NCBI RefSeq assembly: GCF_018069805.1
Contig: NZ_JAGPYN010000025.1
Location: forward strand, 1-64,000
Source: Pseudoalteromonas ostreae
GTDB lineage: Bacteria; Pseudomonadota; Gammaproteobacteria; Enterobacterales; Alteromonadaceae
Direction of reading: 5' to 3'
Length of the DNA stretch: 64,000 nucleotides
The notes beneath the pieces were generated by a model. That model was not told the DNA's origin and ran no database searches. It saw only the letters and a list, made by a program, of their open reading frames with translations. Positions within the stretch are counted from its first letter, which is position 1; each line of letters begins with the position of its first letter. Position numbers and translations under genes: made by a program. Below are positions 28,835-38,977 of this stretch, piece after piece.

Positions 28835-28994
28835 TTGCAACTCTCTTAATACTATTCTGTGCTTTGCTGCGTTCCTGCCAAATCATTATTGACAGACAAA
28901 TTTTTTCAATTAAAACATGAATTCCACACAGGCGGTATAAAAAACTGGTCTTAGTAGTGAAATGCCTGCTAGACAATGTTTAAATTATCACCAA

Positions 28995-29789
28995 CTAACC
29001 TTGTGCATCCGTTAAGAATAAAGGGCCAAGTGGTGTCGACGGAATTTCAAACTGCGCCGGATAATCTACATCAACTAAGTATAAACCTGCCGCCTTTGCC
29101 GTTGCACTGGCTTTAGCTCGCTCTTTTAAATCAAGTAACTCTTTTAACCATACAGGTTGCTGCTTATGAATACCAATATCGGTTAAGCAACCTGTAATGT
29201 TACGCACCATATGGTGTAAAAATGCATTAGCCTTAATATCAATAATCACATAACTGCCTTGTCGCTCAACCGATAAGTGATGAATAGTGCGTGTAGCAGT
29301 ATTCGCTTGACAATGCAAAGCTCTAAATGATGTAAAATCATGCTCACCTAATAGGTATTGACATGCCTCTTGCATTTTAGTTTCATCAAGTGGGTGATGA
29401 AAATGCGTAACGCCTTCATTTAATATTGCACCTCGAAAGGCGTTATTATAAATAACATAACGATAACGACGAGCAGTAGCACTAAATCGTGCATGAAAAT
29501 CATCACTCACAGGTTTTGCATAGCGAATGGCAATATCTTTCGGTAACAAGGTATTCATACCCATAGTAAATGCAACCATATCGCGTTCAGCATCGGTATT
29601 AAAATGTACAACTTGCCCAGTGCCATGCACGCCTGCATCAGTGCGCCCTGCACAAACGATTTCAACTGGATGATTACAAATACGCGAAAGCGCGGTTTCT
29701 ACTTCTTGTTGTACGCTATTTACATGCGATTGACGTTGCCAACCACTATAACGGGCGCCGTTGTACTCAACTCCAAGTGCTACTCGCAT
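28995..29789 (-). CDS. truA: tRNA pseudouridine(38-40) synthase
   Basis: The 264-aa enzyme isomerises U38-U40 in the anticodon arm. The catalytic Asp is in [28 protein letters not shown] and [11 protein letters not shown] are family motifs. It sits between fimV and accD, close to the order of E. coli and Pseudomonas. About 160 bases separate it from accD. Confidence 0.97.
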   Translation of the reverse strand: MRVALGVEYNGARYSGWQRQSHVNSVQQEVETALSRICNHPVEIVCAGRTDAGVHGTGQVVHFNTDAERDMVAFTMGMNTLLPKDIAIRYAKPVSDDFHARFSATARRYRYVIYNNAFRGAILNEGVTHFHHPLDETKMQEACQYLLGEHDFTSFRALHCQANTATRTIHHLSVERQGSYVIIDIKANAFLHHMVRNITGCLTDIGIHKQQPVWLKELLDLKERAKASATAKAAGLYLVDVDYPAQFEIPSTPLGPLFLTDAQG

Positions 29790-29911
29790 AATTACTGCTT
29801 TACCTACTGTGCTAATGAACGGGGCATTTTATGCTATCTGACGCTGCAATAAAAGTGACTCTATACAAATTAAGCGCACAGTAGCCAAGCGACCTTTTTT
29901 CTATTGCTAAA

Positions 29912-29946
29912 AAAACGGGGAGTAAAATAAATTTACTCCCCGTTTT
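29912..29946. terminator. Terminator of fimV
   Basis: A 15-bp perfect stem (AAAACGGGGAGTAAA / TTTACTCCCCGTTTT) with a 5-base loop lies 22 bases after the fimV stop on the minus strand. It separates fimV from truA and could act on both strands. Confidence 0.9.
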
Positions 29947-29967
29947 AACTATAAATGCAGAAACAAC

Positions 29968-32900
29968 TTACAGTAATTTTGCTTTTAAGCTTTGTGCTTC
30001 TTCTTGTACTTCATCGGGACCATTTGCTATCACTTCGTCAATAGCGTCAAGGGCTGCATCCATATCCCCTATTTCAATATAAGCACGTGCTAAATCAAGT
30101 TTTGCAGAATAACCGCCACTTTCAGCATCAACATCAGTTGGGTTATCTCCAGCAAGTAAGGCATCAAACTCACTTAATCCGACATCCATATTTACATCAT
30201 CATAAGGTTCATAATCTAAGCTTGTATCATCACTTTGTTCAATCAAAGCATCAATATCGACAAATTCATCCGCAATCATGTCCTCATTTGTTGATGCATT
30301 CGCTTCTTCACTTAATTGCTCGGCCGACGGCACATCATCAGGTACTGAAAGCTCTTCAAGTGCAGCAAGATCTTCACTAAGCAACGCATTGAAATCAACT
30401 TCAAACTCGCTGCTATCATCTATTGCTAAGGACTCAGGTTCAGCCAACTCACTAAGCAATGTATCAAAATCTGTTTGGGTGAGATCTGCCATAAAATCAT
30501 CATCAAGCTGATCATCTGACAACGATTGTTCCAATGAATCTTCAAGTTCAGTCGCGAAATCACCACGATATTCATCTTCTAATGTATCTGTAAGCTCATC
30601 TTCAGCAATTAGCTCATCTTCAGCAACTAGCTCGTCTTCTGCAACTAGCTCATCTTCTGCAACTAGCTCATCTTCAGTAAGCAGTTCATCTTCAGTAAGC
30701 AGTTCATCTTCTGCAACTAGATCGTCTTCAGCAACTAGCTCATCTTCTGCAACTAGCTCGTCTTCAGTAAGCAGTTCATCTTCTGCAACTGGCTCATCTT
30801 CTGCAAGTAGCTCATCTTCTGCAACAAGCTCATCTTCAGCAACTGGCTCATCTTCAGCAACTGGCTCATCTTCAGCAACTGGCTCATCTTCTGCAAGTAG
30901 CTCATCTTCTGCAACTGGCTCATCTTCAACAACTGGCTCGTCTTCAGCAACTAGCTCATCTTCTGCAACTAGCTCATCTTCTGCAACTGGTTCATCTTCT
31001 GCAACTAGCTCGTCTTCTGCAAGTAGCTCATCTTCTGCAAGTAGCTCATCTTCTGCAAGTAGCTCGTCTTCAGTAAGCAGTTCATCTTCTGCAACTAGAT
31101 CGTCTTCAGCAACTAGTTCATCTTCTGCAACTGGTTCATCTTCTGCAACTAGCTCATCTTCTGCAACTAGCTCATCTTCTGCAACTGGTTCATCTTCTGC
31201 AACTGGTTCATCTTCTGCAACTGGTTCATCTTCTGCAACTAGCTCATCTTCAGTAAGCAGTTCATCTTCAGCAATTAGCTCATCTTCTGCAATTAGCTCA
31301 TCTTCTGCAATTAGCTCATCTTCTGCAAGTAGCTCATCTTCTGCAAGTAGCTCATCTTCTGCAAGTAGCTCATCTTCTGCAACGGGTTCATCTTCTGCAA
31401 CAAGCTCATCTTCAACTGCGGGCCCATCTTCTGCAACTGGTTCATCTTCAACTGCTGGTTCATCTTCTGCAACAAGCTCATCTTCAACTGCGGGCCCATC
31501 TTCAGCAACTAGCTCGTCTTCAGCAACAAGCCCATCTTCAGCAACTAGCTCGTCTTCTGCAAGTAGTTCATCTTCTGCAACTGGTTCATCTTCTGCAACT
31601 GGTTCATCTTCTGCAACTAGCTCATCTTCTGCAACTAGTTTATCTTCTGCAACTAGATCATCTTCAACTGCTGGTTCATCTTCTGCAACTGGTTCATCTT
31701 CTGCAACAAGCTCATCTTCAACAACTGGCTCATCTTCTGCAACTAGCTCATCTTCAACTGCGGGCCCATCTTCAGCAACTAGCTCGTCTTCAGCAACAAG
31801 CTCATCTTCAGCAACTGGCTCATCTTCAGCAACTAGCTCATCTTCTGCAACTAGCTCGTCTTCAGCAACTAGCTCATCTTCAACAACTGGCTTATCTTCT
31901 GCAACAGGCTCATCCTCTGCAAGTAACTCATCTTCGATTAATAGTTCGTCATCAAAATCGTGTTCTAAGCTATCTAAATCATGGCCTCCCGCCATTGCAT
32001 TAGCAAGATCTTGCTCAGCTTGACTAAGCTTCAGCTCTGGAGTTTCTGGCTCTGGAGTTTCTGGCTCTGGAGTTTCTGGCTCTGATGTTTCCAGCTCGGT
32101 CTCATCGGTTAACTCTACATCACCATCCGTATTTTCATCATCTAGTTCAAGATCAGGATAATTATCAAGCTCTAAACTTGGTGTTAATGTATCACTGCCA
32201 AGTAGTTCGTCTTCCAATGCTAAATCAAATTCATCATCGAGCTCTTCATCGGCTAGCGGATCATCCCCTAGATCGATTTCGACTTCTTCTACATCATCAC
32301 TAAGCTCATCAACATCAGACCATTGTGGGGGCTCTACGTAATCGTCTTCTTGCTGCAGCTCATTGAGTAAATCGTCAACACTTTTTAGCGAAGGATCATT
32401 ATATTCTTCAAGTAAATCATCTTCATCAAGTAAATCGTCATCTAAAGCTTCAAGCTCTGGCTCTGCTGCAAGCTCTGGCTCTGCTGCAAGCTCTGGCTCT
32501 GCTGTAAGCTCTGGCTCTGCTGCAAGCTCTGGCTCTGCTGTAAGCTCTGGCTCTGCTGTAAGCTCTGGCTCTGCTGTAAGCTCTGGCTCTGCTGCAAGCT
32601 CTGGCTCTACTGCAAGCTCTGGCTCTACTGCAAGCTCTGGCTCTGTTGCAAGCTCTGGCTCTACTGCAAGCTCTGGCTCTACTGCAAGCTCTGGCTCTAC
32701 TGCAAGCTCTGGCTCTACTGTAAGCTCTGGCTCTGCTGTAAGCTCTGGCTCTGCTGTAAGCTCTGGCTCTGCTGTAAGCTCTGGCTCTGCTGTAAGCTCT
32801 GGCTCTTGTTCAATTGCGACTTCTGCTTCGTCAACTAAACTTGATGCAATCGATTCAACGTCTTCGACGTCTAGTTCATCTTCTACATTCGATAACTCTT

Positions 32901-34971
32901 CCATCGAATCAGAAAGAGCTTCATCTAGCTGCGCGCTTTGTACTTGATCTGTTAAACTTTCAATATCACCGAAGTCAAATTCATCGTCTTCTTCAACAAG
33001 TGCTGATCCAGCTTCAGGTTCCGATTTTTCCTCGGCTGCCCCCTCTAATAAACTATCGATATCACCTAAATCAAATTCATCTTCTTCAGACAATACTGGC
33101 TCTGCGCTTGCTTGATCGCCAGTCTCATCGATTAGGTTATCAATATCATCTATATCAAATTCATCGCCTTCTTCAGCCAATACGGGCTCTGCGGTTGCTT
33201 GATCACCAGCCTCATCGATTAGATTGTCAATATCATCTATATCAAATTCATTGCCTTCTTCAGCCAATACGGGTTCTGCGGTTGCTTGATCACCAGCCTC
33301 ATCGATTAGATTGTCAATATCATCTATATCAAATTCATCGTCTTCTTCAGCCAATACGGGCTCTGCGGTTGCTTGATCGCCAGCCTCATCGATTAGATTG
33401 TCAATATCATCTATATCAAATTCATCGCCTTCTTCAGCCAATACGGGTTCTGCGGTTGCTTGATCGCCAGCCTCATCGATTAGATTGTCAATATCATCTA
33501 TATCAAATTCATCGCCTTCTTCAGCCAATACGGGTTCTGCGGTTGCTTGATCGCCAGCCTCATCAATTAGGTTATCAATATCAGCTTCATTCGCTAACTC
33601 TTCACTGAGCGCTGCTAGGTCATCATCAGAGTCAAGCGAGTCATCTAATTCAGTCGCTTCATCATTGCCATTTGCAAATAAATCATCTAGCTCTTCTGCA
33701 CTTAGAATATCGCCATCATTGTTGTCATCTAAATCAACGTCATCGCCTAAACTATCCTCATCGGCTTGGTCAAAATCTTGTTGCATGAAGATATCAAGTT
33801 CATCATTCTCTTCTTTAGCTTCATCACTTTCATCATCAAATACAATGTCGTCGCTAAGTAAGCCATTTAATTCGTCTTGATTTAATAAACTATCATCATC
33901 TTCAAACGCATCATCAATATTGTCATCAAAAATAATATCGTCGTCATCAGATAAAATATCGTTCTCAATATCATCAAGCTGAATGCTTGCATCATCCTCT
34001 GGAACTGGATCTGGAATAATTGGGTCGAGGGATGGGCCTAAATCAAGTTCCTCCTCAGCAGTATAACTAGGGCTTTGTGGTAAAAACTCGTCATCATCAG
34101 TGCTTTCATCTTCTTTGTTATTACGCTTACGTAAAAACATCACGATTGCAAAGATGATTAATAACGCTGGAATTGTCATTAACAGTATGAGAACTAGTGG
34201 ATTAGCTAATAGCCCAGCAAAATCAAATTCACTAGTCTCCTCGAGCTTTTTTGCTTGTTGTTGCTCTATAATTTCGTTCTGTTTTGCAATCAATTCAGAA
34301 AGTTGGCGTTGAATTTCACTGTCTTTACCAAGTTGCTCACGAATATTTTCGAGCTCTTTAGAGACACCTGTTAACTGCTGTTTTAATTTATTGTTTTCGA
34401 CTAAAATTTCTTCGACATTATTAACAGAGGACTTGAACTGTTTTTGTAATTCAACAAGTTGACTGCCCTGCTGGGTTTTAATGCTGTTGATTTCTTGTTT
34501 TAACTCTTGCTTAGCTTCATCAACATCCACTTTGCGTGCTTGGGTTACTTTGGTTTGCGAGGCGGTAATCTCGCTGTTCGTCAGTGTACCATTTTTCTTT
34601 TTCTCCCATAACTCATCATCTTGCTCTGAACGCTGCTTGGCAAGCTCCGGGCTTACTGCACGGATATCGGCTAAGGTTGGGATTTTTAAATACGCGCCAT
34701 CGCGCATATGATTGAGGTTTTGATCTAAAAATGATTGCGGATTTTTTTCATACAATGCCTGCATAACTTGATAAATACTGACTGAGTTATCAGGTCGCAC
34801 TTTTGCAGCAATACGCCATAACGTATCGGTTGGCTTTATTGGTCCAATAGAGCGCCCTTGTACGCCGTAATCAACGCCTTTAGGCCCTTTAAGTTGGCTG
34901 CCGTCTTGGGAGTATATCGGTGTTACCACCAATGCAGACGCTAATAAGAGGAGTGTAGCTAAACCGCGCAT
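29968..34971 (-). CDS. fimV: Polar landmark protein FimV/HubP, with very long acidic repeats
   Basis: The 1667-aa product has a signal peptide (residues 1-21), a periplasmic LysM-like region (about 40-105, DTLWRIAAKVRP), a coiled coil (about 140-240), one transmembrane helix (about 252-278) followed by RKRNNK, then a huge acidic cytoplasmic part, and the conserved FimV C-terminal TPR-like end (LDLARAYIEIGDMDAALDAI). FimV/HubP proteins mark the cell pole and recruit flagellar, pilus, chemotaxis and chromosome-partition factors. The acidic part is built of three tandem-repeat arrays, all in frame. Its place between asd and truA is the conserved one. Its size is at the upper end of the family, owing to the repeats. 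Confidence 0.92.
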   Translation of the reverse strand: MRGLATLLLLASALVVTPIYSQDGSQLKGPKGVDYGVQGRSIGPIKPTDTLWRIAAKVRPDNSVSIYQVMQALYEKNPQSFLDQNLNHMRDGAYLKIPTLADIRAVSPELAKQRSEQDDELWEKKKNGTLTNSEITASQTKVTQARKVDVDEAKQELKQEINSIKTQQGSQLVELQKQFKSSVNNVEEILVENNKLKQQLTGVSKELENIREQLGKDSEIQRQLSELIAKQNEIIEQQQAKKLEETSEFDFAGLLANPLVLILLMTIPALLIIFAIVMFLRKRNNKEDESTDDDEFLPQSPSYTAEEELDLGPSLDPIIPDPVPEDDASIQLDDIENDILSDDDDIIFDDNIDDAFEDDDSLLNQDELNGLLSDDIVFDDESDEAKEENDELDIFMQQDFDQADEDSLGDDVDLDDNNDGDILSAEELDDLFANGNDEATELDDSLDSDDDLAALSEELANEADIDNLIDEAGDQATAEPVLAEEGDEFDIDDIDNLIDEAGDQATAEPVLAEEGDEFDIDDIDNLIDEAGDQATAEPVLAEEDDEFDIDDIDNLIDEAGDQATAEPVLAEEGNEFDIDDIDNLIDEAGDQATAEPVLAEEGDEFDIDDIDNLIDETGDQASAEPVLSEEDEFDLGDIDSLLEGAAEEKSEPEAGSALVEEDDEFDFGDIESLTDQVQSAQLDEALSDSMEELSNVEDELDVEDVESIASSLVDEAEVAIEQEPELTAEPELTAEPELTAEPELTAEPELTVEPELAVEPELAVEPELAVEPELATEPELAVEPELAVEPELAAEPELTAEPELTAEPELTAEPELAAEPELTAEPELAAEPELAAEPELEALDDDLLDEDDLLEEYNDPSLKSVDDLLNELQQEDDYVEPPQWSDVDELSDDVEEVEIDLGDDPLADEELDDEFDLALEDELLGSDTLTPSLELDNYPDLELDDENTDGDVELTDETELETSEPETPEPETPEPETPELKLSQAEQDLANAMAGGHDLDSLEHDFDDELLIEDELLAEDEPVAEDKPVVEDELVAEDELVAEDELVAEDEPVAEDELVAEDELVAEDGPAVEDELVAEDEPVVEDELVAEDEPVAEDEPAVEDDLVAEDKLVAEDELVAEDEPVAEDEPVAEDELLAEDELVAEDGLVAEDELVAEDGPAVEDELVAEDEPAVEDEPVAEDGPAVEDELVAEDEPVAEDELLAEDELLAEDELLAEDELIAEDELIAEDELIAEDELLTEDELVAEDEPVAEDEPVAEDEPVAEDELVAEDELVAEDEPVAEDELVAEDDLVAEDELLTEDELLAEDELLAEDELLAEDELVAEDEPVAEDELVAEDELVAEDEPVVEDEPVAEDELLAEDEPVAEDEPVAEDEPVAEDELVAEDELLAEDEPVAEDELLTEDELVAEDELVAEDDLVAEDELLTEDELLTEDELVAEDELVAEDELVAEDELIAEDELTDTLEDEYRGDFATELEDSLEQSLSDDQLDDDFMADLTQTDFDTLLSELAEPESLAIDDSSEFEVDFNALLSEDLAALEELSVPDDVPSAEQLSEEANASTNEDMIADEFVDIDALIEQSDDTSLDYEPYDDVNMDVGLSEFDALLAGDNPTDVDAESGGYSAKLDLARAYIEIGDMDAALDAIDEVIANGPDEVQEEAQSLKAKLL
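30592..31950 (-). repeat. 18-bp tandem array in fimV encoding EDELVA-type hexapeptides (about 75 units)
   Basis: The unit is a variable AGCTCATCTTCTGCAACT on the plus strand. It encodes six residues, E-D-E-[LP]-[VLI]-A, on the minus strand. Units differ by single-base changes shared between neighbours, the pattern left by slippage or unequal crossover. The frame is kept throughout. The count is by length, not by exact tally. Confidence 0.9.
32451..32808 (-). repeat. 18-bp tandem array in fimV encoding EPEL(T/A)A (20 units)
   Basis: The unit AAGCTCTGGCTCTGCTGT recurs 20 times without interruption; variation is limited to Gct/Act and Gta/Gca. It encodes E-P-E-L-[TA]-[AV]. A separate 15-bp EPETP array of three to four units lies at 32034-32089. 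Confidence 0.92.
33085..33590 (-). repeat. 87-bp tandem array in fimV (six units of 29 residues)
   Basis: Each unit encodes 29 residues containing IDNLIDEAGDQATAEPVLAE and DEFDIDD. Four inner units are nearly identical at the DNA level; the outer ones are diverged (for example DETGDQASAEPVLSEE). Confidence 0.92.
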
Positions 34972-35290
34972 GCTGATCCTTTAATGTTTAAATGTTAACG
35001 CAGCGCCATTAAATTAGACGCTTAAACATTGATTATTTCTTGCAGAAATAACGTACATAAATAAATAGTTAATTAAGTCTTTCTTGCAAGCTCTATTCCA
35101 GTTGCAAACTATAAACCAGTTGCGGCTTAATATCCATCGCAACACTTTGAAAGGTAATAGCTTAAACTTTATCTGCTAGAAGAGTTTTTTATCGTTAATA
35201 TTAAGTTTATACGCTTTTAGCAGCTATGCGGCAATTATTTGGCAGTTAAAAAATAAAAAAGCGACAAACTGCCGCTTTTCTTACTTTTAA
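34972..35290. other. Intergenic region between asd and fimV
   Basis: No gene is seen. It contains the asd terminator at its right end; the fimV promoter must lie in the AT-rich remainder, but I cannot place it with confidence. Confidence 0.4.
35255..35281 (-). terminator. Terminator of asd
   Basis: On the minus strand, GAAAAGCG-GCAGTTTGT-CGCTTTTTT: a 7-bp stem with a T tail, ten bases after the asd stop. Confidence 0.75.
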
Positions 35291-36307
35291 TTAAAGATAG
35301 TTCGCGATTAACTCTTCAGCTATTTGTACGCTGTTCGTTGCGGCCCCTTTACGGGTATTATCACTTACAACCCACATATTTAAACCATGCGGATGTGAGA
35401 TATCTTGACGTAAGCGCCCTACGTAAACAGTGTCATTACCACTTGCATCTGTAACCGGGGTTGGGTAATCCCCTTCGTCTTCTATAAGTTCAAGCCCTGG
35501 CGCGTCATTAAGTAACTGTTTAACATGTTCAAAGTCGTACGGCATACGTGTTTCGATATTAATCGCTTCAGAATGACCAAAAAATACTGGCACGCGTACA
35601 CATGTTGGATTAACAGCTATCGTTGTGTCACCCAAAATTTTGTGAGTTTCGTTAACCATTTTCATTTCTTCGCGGGTGTAGCCGTTATCTTCAAAAGCAT
35701 CAATTTGCGGAATAACATTAAACGCCATTTGCTTTGGAAATAATTCACTATCGATTGGGCGAGCATTCATTAGATTAGCCGTTTGTTTAGCAAGCTCATC
35801 AACCGCTTGTTTGCCAGCCCCTGATACCGCCTGATAAGTAGATACATTGATACGATCGATACCGTATGCATCATAAATAGGTTTTAATGCCACCATCATT
35901 TGAATAGTTGAGCAATTAGGATTAGCAATGATATTGCGATTTCTAAAATCAGCAAGGCTTGCTGCATTTACTTCTGGCACAACCAGTGGTATTTCAAAAT
36001 CATTTCTAAAGTGCGAAGTGTTATCAATTACTACACATCCTGCATCAGCGGCAATAGGTGCGTATTTTTCTGACACACTGCCACCGGCAGAAAATAAACC
36101 AATATGCGCTTGGCTAAAGTCAAACTCTTCAACGTCCTGCACTTCAATAGTTTCACCACGAAACTTAATATCTTCACCTGCGCTGCGACTACTTGCCAAT
36201 AAAAACAATTGATCAACAGGAAACTTACGATCTTCCAACGTTTCAATAATTTGGCGACCAACAAGGCCTGTAGCGCCAAGTACGGCAACATTATATTTTT
36301 GTGACAT
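35291..36307 (-). CDS. asd: Aspartate-semialdehyde dehydrogenase
   Basis: The 338-aa NADPH-dependent enzyme reduces aspartyl phosphate on the way to lysine, methionine, threonine and diaminopimelate. NADP loop AVLGATGLVG at the N-terminus, catalytic Cys in NPNCSTIQM, and GHSEAINIETR as the likely His/substrate region. The intact Cys argues for a true Asd and not a Usg-type paralogue. I use the ATG at 36307 (MSQKYNVAV), with GAGGA six bases upstream. It lies between pdxB and fimV, the place of usg in E. coli. Confidence 0.93.
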   Translation of the reverse strand: MSQKYNVAVLGATGLVGRQIIETLEDRKFPVDQLFLLASSRSAGEDIKFRGETIEVQDVEEFDFSQAHIGLFSAGGSVSEKYAPIAADAGCVVIDNTSHFRNDFEIPLVVPEVNAASLADFRNRNIIANPNCSTIQMMVALKPIYDAYGIDRINVSTYQAVSGAGKQAVDELAKQTANLMNARPIDSELFPKQMAFNVIPQIDAFEDNGYTREEMKMVNETHKILGDTTIAVNPTCVRVPVFFGHSEAINIETRMPYDFEHVKQLLNDAPGLELIEDEGDYPTPVTDASGNDTVYVGRLRQDISHPHGLNMWVVSDNTRKGAATNSVQIAEELIANYL

Positions 36308-36358
36308 GTGTATTCCTCGTTTAACAGCCGCCATTGTGGCAGCTGTTTAAATTTTAAG

Positions 36359-37477
36359 TTATTCGACTACGAAACCAAGCCCTTGCAGCAAAGGCGAATA
36401 TGCGCCTGCGCCTAGCACTTTTACTGTGCTAAATTCACGCCGAATGGGGTAGTTTTTACGTAAGCTATCAAACCCTTCACTTGCCAAGTTGCATCGTAAA
36501 ATACCATCATCACGACGCACATCATAAACAAGGTGGATCAACTGACCTAAATCAGCTTCACTAAAAGTTTCTTGTAATGTAACTTGGGTAAGCGCGGGCA
36601 CTGGTAAAAAATCAGCTAATGCTTTGCCTGTTTGCACACCTTTAAGCTCGCACAACTTTTCATAGAGCATTTGCGTGCCACGTGCTTTACCCTCTAAGGT
36701 ATGGCCTGCGATATGGACACTGGCATAACGCACAAACTCAAGCAATTCAGTTAATATGGAAGGTTCGTTTTCCCATACATCTAATACCACATCGAGCTTG
36801 GCACCACCGCGCATAATTTCCAGTAGAGCATGATTATCAACCACATCGCCGCGACTGGCATTAATCAAAATAGTGCCAGGTTTCAGCGCTGCTAAACGCG
36901 CTTTGTTCATTAAATGCAAAGTACTGTGTTTACCGGTCGTTACTAACGGCACATGGAAAGTGACGATATCCGCATTACTCAACAATTCATCAATATCTGT
37001 ATGCTCGGCTAATTGTCCCGCTTCATACTTAGGTGGATCGCATACCAATACAGTGACATTAAGCGCGGCTAATTTTTCTCGCAAACAGCTACCAATACTA
37101 CCAACTCCGACAATCCCAATAGTTTTGTGTTCCAAGGTACAGGCATTTTCTTGGCACAGTGCAAACAAGCTACTGATCACATATTCAGCCACAGCAACGG
37201 CATTACAACCAGGTGCGCTCGTAAATGCAATATCACGTTGTTTGAGTAAATCAGTATCAATATGATCAACGCCGATTGTCGCCGTACCTACGTAGCATAA
37301 TTTATTAGCATGTATTAACAATGCTTCATTTACTGAGGTTACCGAGCGAGTTAATAATACATCAACATCAATGAGCTGTTCACTTTGTAATGTACGACCA
37401 TCAAAACGCGTTACTTCACCAAGATCAGCAAAATATTGCTCAACGAGTGGCATGTTTTGGTCTGCAAGAATTTTCAT
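36359..37477 (-). CDS. pdxB: Erythronate-4-phosphate dehydrogenase
   Basis: The 372-aa D-2-hydroxyacid dehydrogenase-family enzyme of pyridoxal-phosphate synthesis starts MKILADQNMP. The NAD motif is GIVGVGSIGSCL, with NASRGDVVD and the C-terminal PdxB dimerisation domain. The ATG at 37477 gives the family N-terminus; the frame remains open 75 bases further but that stretch has no homology I recognise and includes the fabB-side spacer. It is followed by asd after about 50 bases. Confidence 0.95.
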   Translation of the reverse strand: MKILADQNMPLVEQYFADLGEVTRFDGRTLQSEQLIDVDVLLTRSVTSVNEALLIHANKLCYVGTATIGVDHIDTDLLKQRDIAFTSAPGCNAVAVAEYVISSLFALCQENACTLEHKTIGIVGVGSIGSCLREKLAALNVTVLVCDPPKYEAGQLAEHTDIDELLSNADIVTFHVPLVTTGKHSTLHLMNKARLAALKPGTILINASRGDVVDNHALLEIMRGGAKLDVVLDVWENEPSILTELLEFVRYASVHIAGHTLEGKARGTQMLYEKLCELKGVQTGKALADFLPVPALTQVTLQETFSEADLGQLIHLVYDVRRDDGILRCNLASEGFDSLRKNYPIRREFSTVKVLGAGAYSPLLQGLGFVVE

Positions 37478-37541
37478 TAACAAGTCCAGTTGGCACGAAG
37501 AGCCGCTATTGTAACGAACATAGCCGACTTTGAAAACGAAA

Positions 37542-37564
37542 AAGCCGAGCAAGTTGCTCGGCTT
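37542..37564 (-). terminator. Terminator of fabB
   Basis: AAGCCGAGC, loop AAGTT, GCTCGGCTT with a T tail on the minus strand, 25 bases after the fabB stop and ahead of pdxB. Confidence 0.88.
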
Positions 37565-37588
37565 CCAAACTAATTAGCTTTAAGTAAA

Positions 37589-38800
37589 TTAGCCTTTGTA
37601 TTTACTCATTACTAATGTGGCGTTGGTGCCACCAAAACCAAAGCTGTTAGACATAACTGTATTTAGTTCAACGTCTTTACGCTCTGTGACGATGTTTAAG
37701 CCTGCCGCTTGCTCATCTAACTCATCAATATTAATTGAAGGCGCAACAAAGCTGTGCTCTAACATCAATAGTGAGAAAATAGCTTCATGCACACCAGCGG
37801 CGCCAAGTGCATGACCAGTCATGGCTTTAGTTGCGCTGATCATTGGCGACTTACCACCAAATACTTCTTGAATTGCGCCAAGTTCTTTAACATCACCAAC
37901 CGGTGTAGATGTACCATGGGTATTTAAGTAATCAATGCTATCTACACCTTGCATTGCCTGACGCATACAGCGTGTAGCACCTTCGCCAGAAGGAGCTACC
38001 ATGTCATAACCGTCTGAGGTCGCGCCGTAGCCAACTACTTCAGCATAAATATGTGCACCACGGGCAAGCGCATGTTCAAGTTCTTCAACAACAACAATAC
38101 CGCCACCACCAGAGATAACAAAACCATCGCGGTTAGCATCGTAAGTACGAGACGCTTTTTCAGGCGTGTCGTTATATTTAGTAGAGAGTGCGCCCATTGC
38201 GTCAAACTCCATTGCCAATGTCCAGTGAAGTTCTTCACCACCACCTGCAAAAACAACATCTTGCTTGCCTAATTGAATTTGCTCAACTGCGTTGCCTATA
38301 CAGTGGGCAGAGGTTGCACATGCTGAACTGATTGAATAGTTTACACCTTTAATTTTAAAGGGTGTTGCTAAGCATGCCGATACCGTGCTTGCCATAGTAC
38401 GCGGAACCATATAAGGGCCTACACGTTTTACTCCTTTTTCACGTAAAATGTCAGCCGCTTCAACCTGCCATTTAGATGAACCACCACCGGAACCAACAAT
38501 GATACCCGTGCGCTCATTTGATACTTGCTCATCAGACAAACCAGAGTCCGCAACTGCTTGTGCCATTGAGATATACGAATACGCAGCGGCATCGCCCATA
38601 AAGCGCATAGCTTTACGATCAACAAACTCTTTAACGTCAATATCAATTTTGCCAGATACGTTACTACGTAATTTATATTCAGCAAATTCTGGGTTAAAAG
38701 CGATACCGCTCTTACCTGTTTTTAACGATTCTAATACTTCTTCTTTGTTGTTACCGATGCTTGATACAACACCGATACCCGTAATAACGGCTCTTCTCAT
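37589..38800 (-). CDS. fabB: 3-oxoacyl-ACP synthase I (FabB)
   Basis: The 403-aa condensing enzyme elongates acyl chains in unsaturated fatty-acid synthesis. The Cys-His-His triad is visible: [20 protein letters not shown] and [12 protein letters not shown], with the C-terminal [11 protein letters not shown]. The length is as in E. coli (406). It is divergent from mnmC, as in enterics. Confidence 0.97.
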   Translation of the reverse strand: MRRAVITGIGVVSSIGNNKEEVLESLKTGKSGIAFNPEFAEYKLRSNVSGKIDIDVKEFVDRKAMRFMGDAAAYSYISMAQAVADSGLSDEQVSNERTGIIVGSGGGSSKWQVEAADILREKGVKRVGPYMVPRTMASTVSACLATPFKIKGVNYSISSACATSAHCIGNAVEQIQLGKQDVVFAGGGEELHWTLAMEFDAMGALSTKYNDTPEKASRTYDANRDGFVISGGGGIVVVEELEHALARGAHIYAEVVGYGATSDGYDMVAPSGEGATRCMRQAMQGVDSIDYLNTHGTSTPVGDVKELGAIQEVFGGKSPMISATKAMTGHALGAAGVHEAIFSLLMLEHSFVAPSINIDELDEQAAGLNIVTERKDVELNTVMSNSFGFGGTNATLVMSKYKG

Positions 38801-38977
38801 GGGTAATTACCTTAGCTTGATACTAAATTGTGTTCTATTTTACGCTGAAACTTACAACTAAGTGGTCAGCTTTCTAGCGTACACTTGTACTCTGAATCCC
38901 TAGCTTATAAATAACGCCAGACTATTTCAAAGAAAACACGTAAAATAATGTAAAAAAGTACTCATTAATTGCATGCC

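Noticed and set aside
30592..32808. CRISPR-like look of regular short repeats
   Set aside because: Units are contiguous, 18 bp long, have no spacers and code in frame for a repetitive protein.
30592..33608. Plus-strand ORFs in fimV rich in SSGSAAS and HRLLQPI repeats
   Set aside because: They are the antisense of the in-frame fimV arrays; low-complexity, without ribosome sites, and the minus frame gives a coherent known protein.
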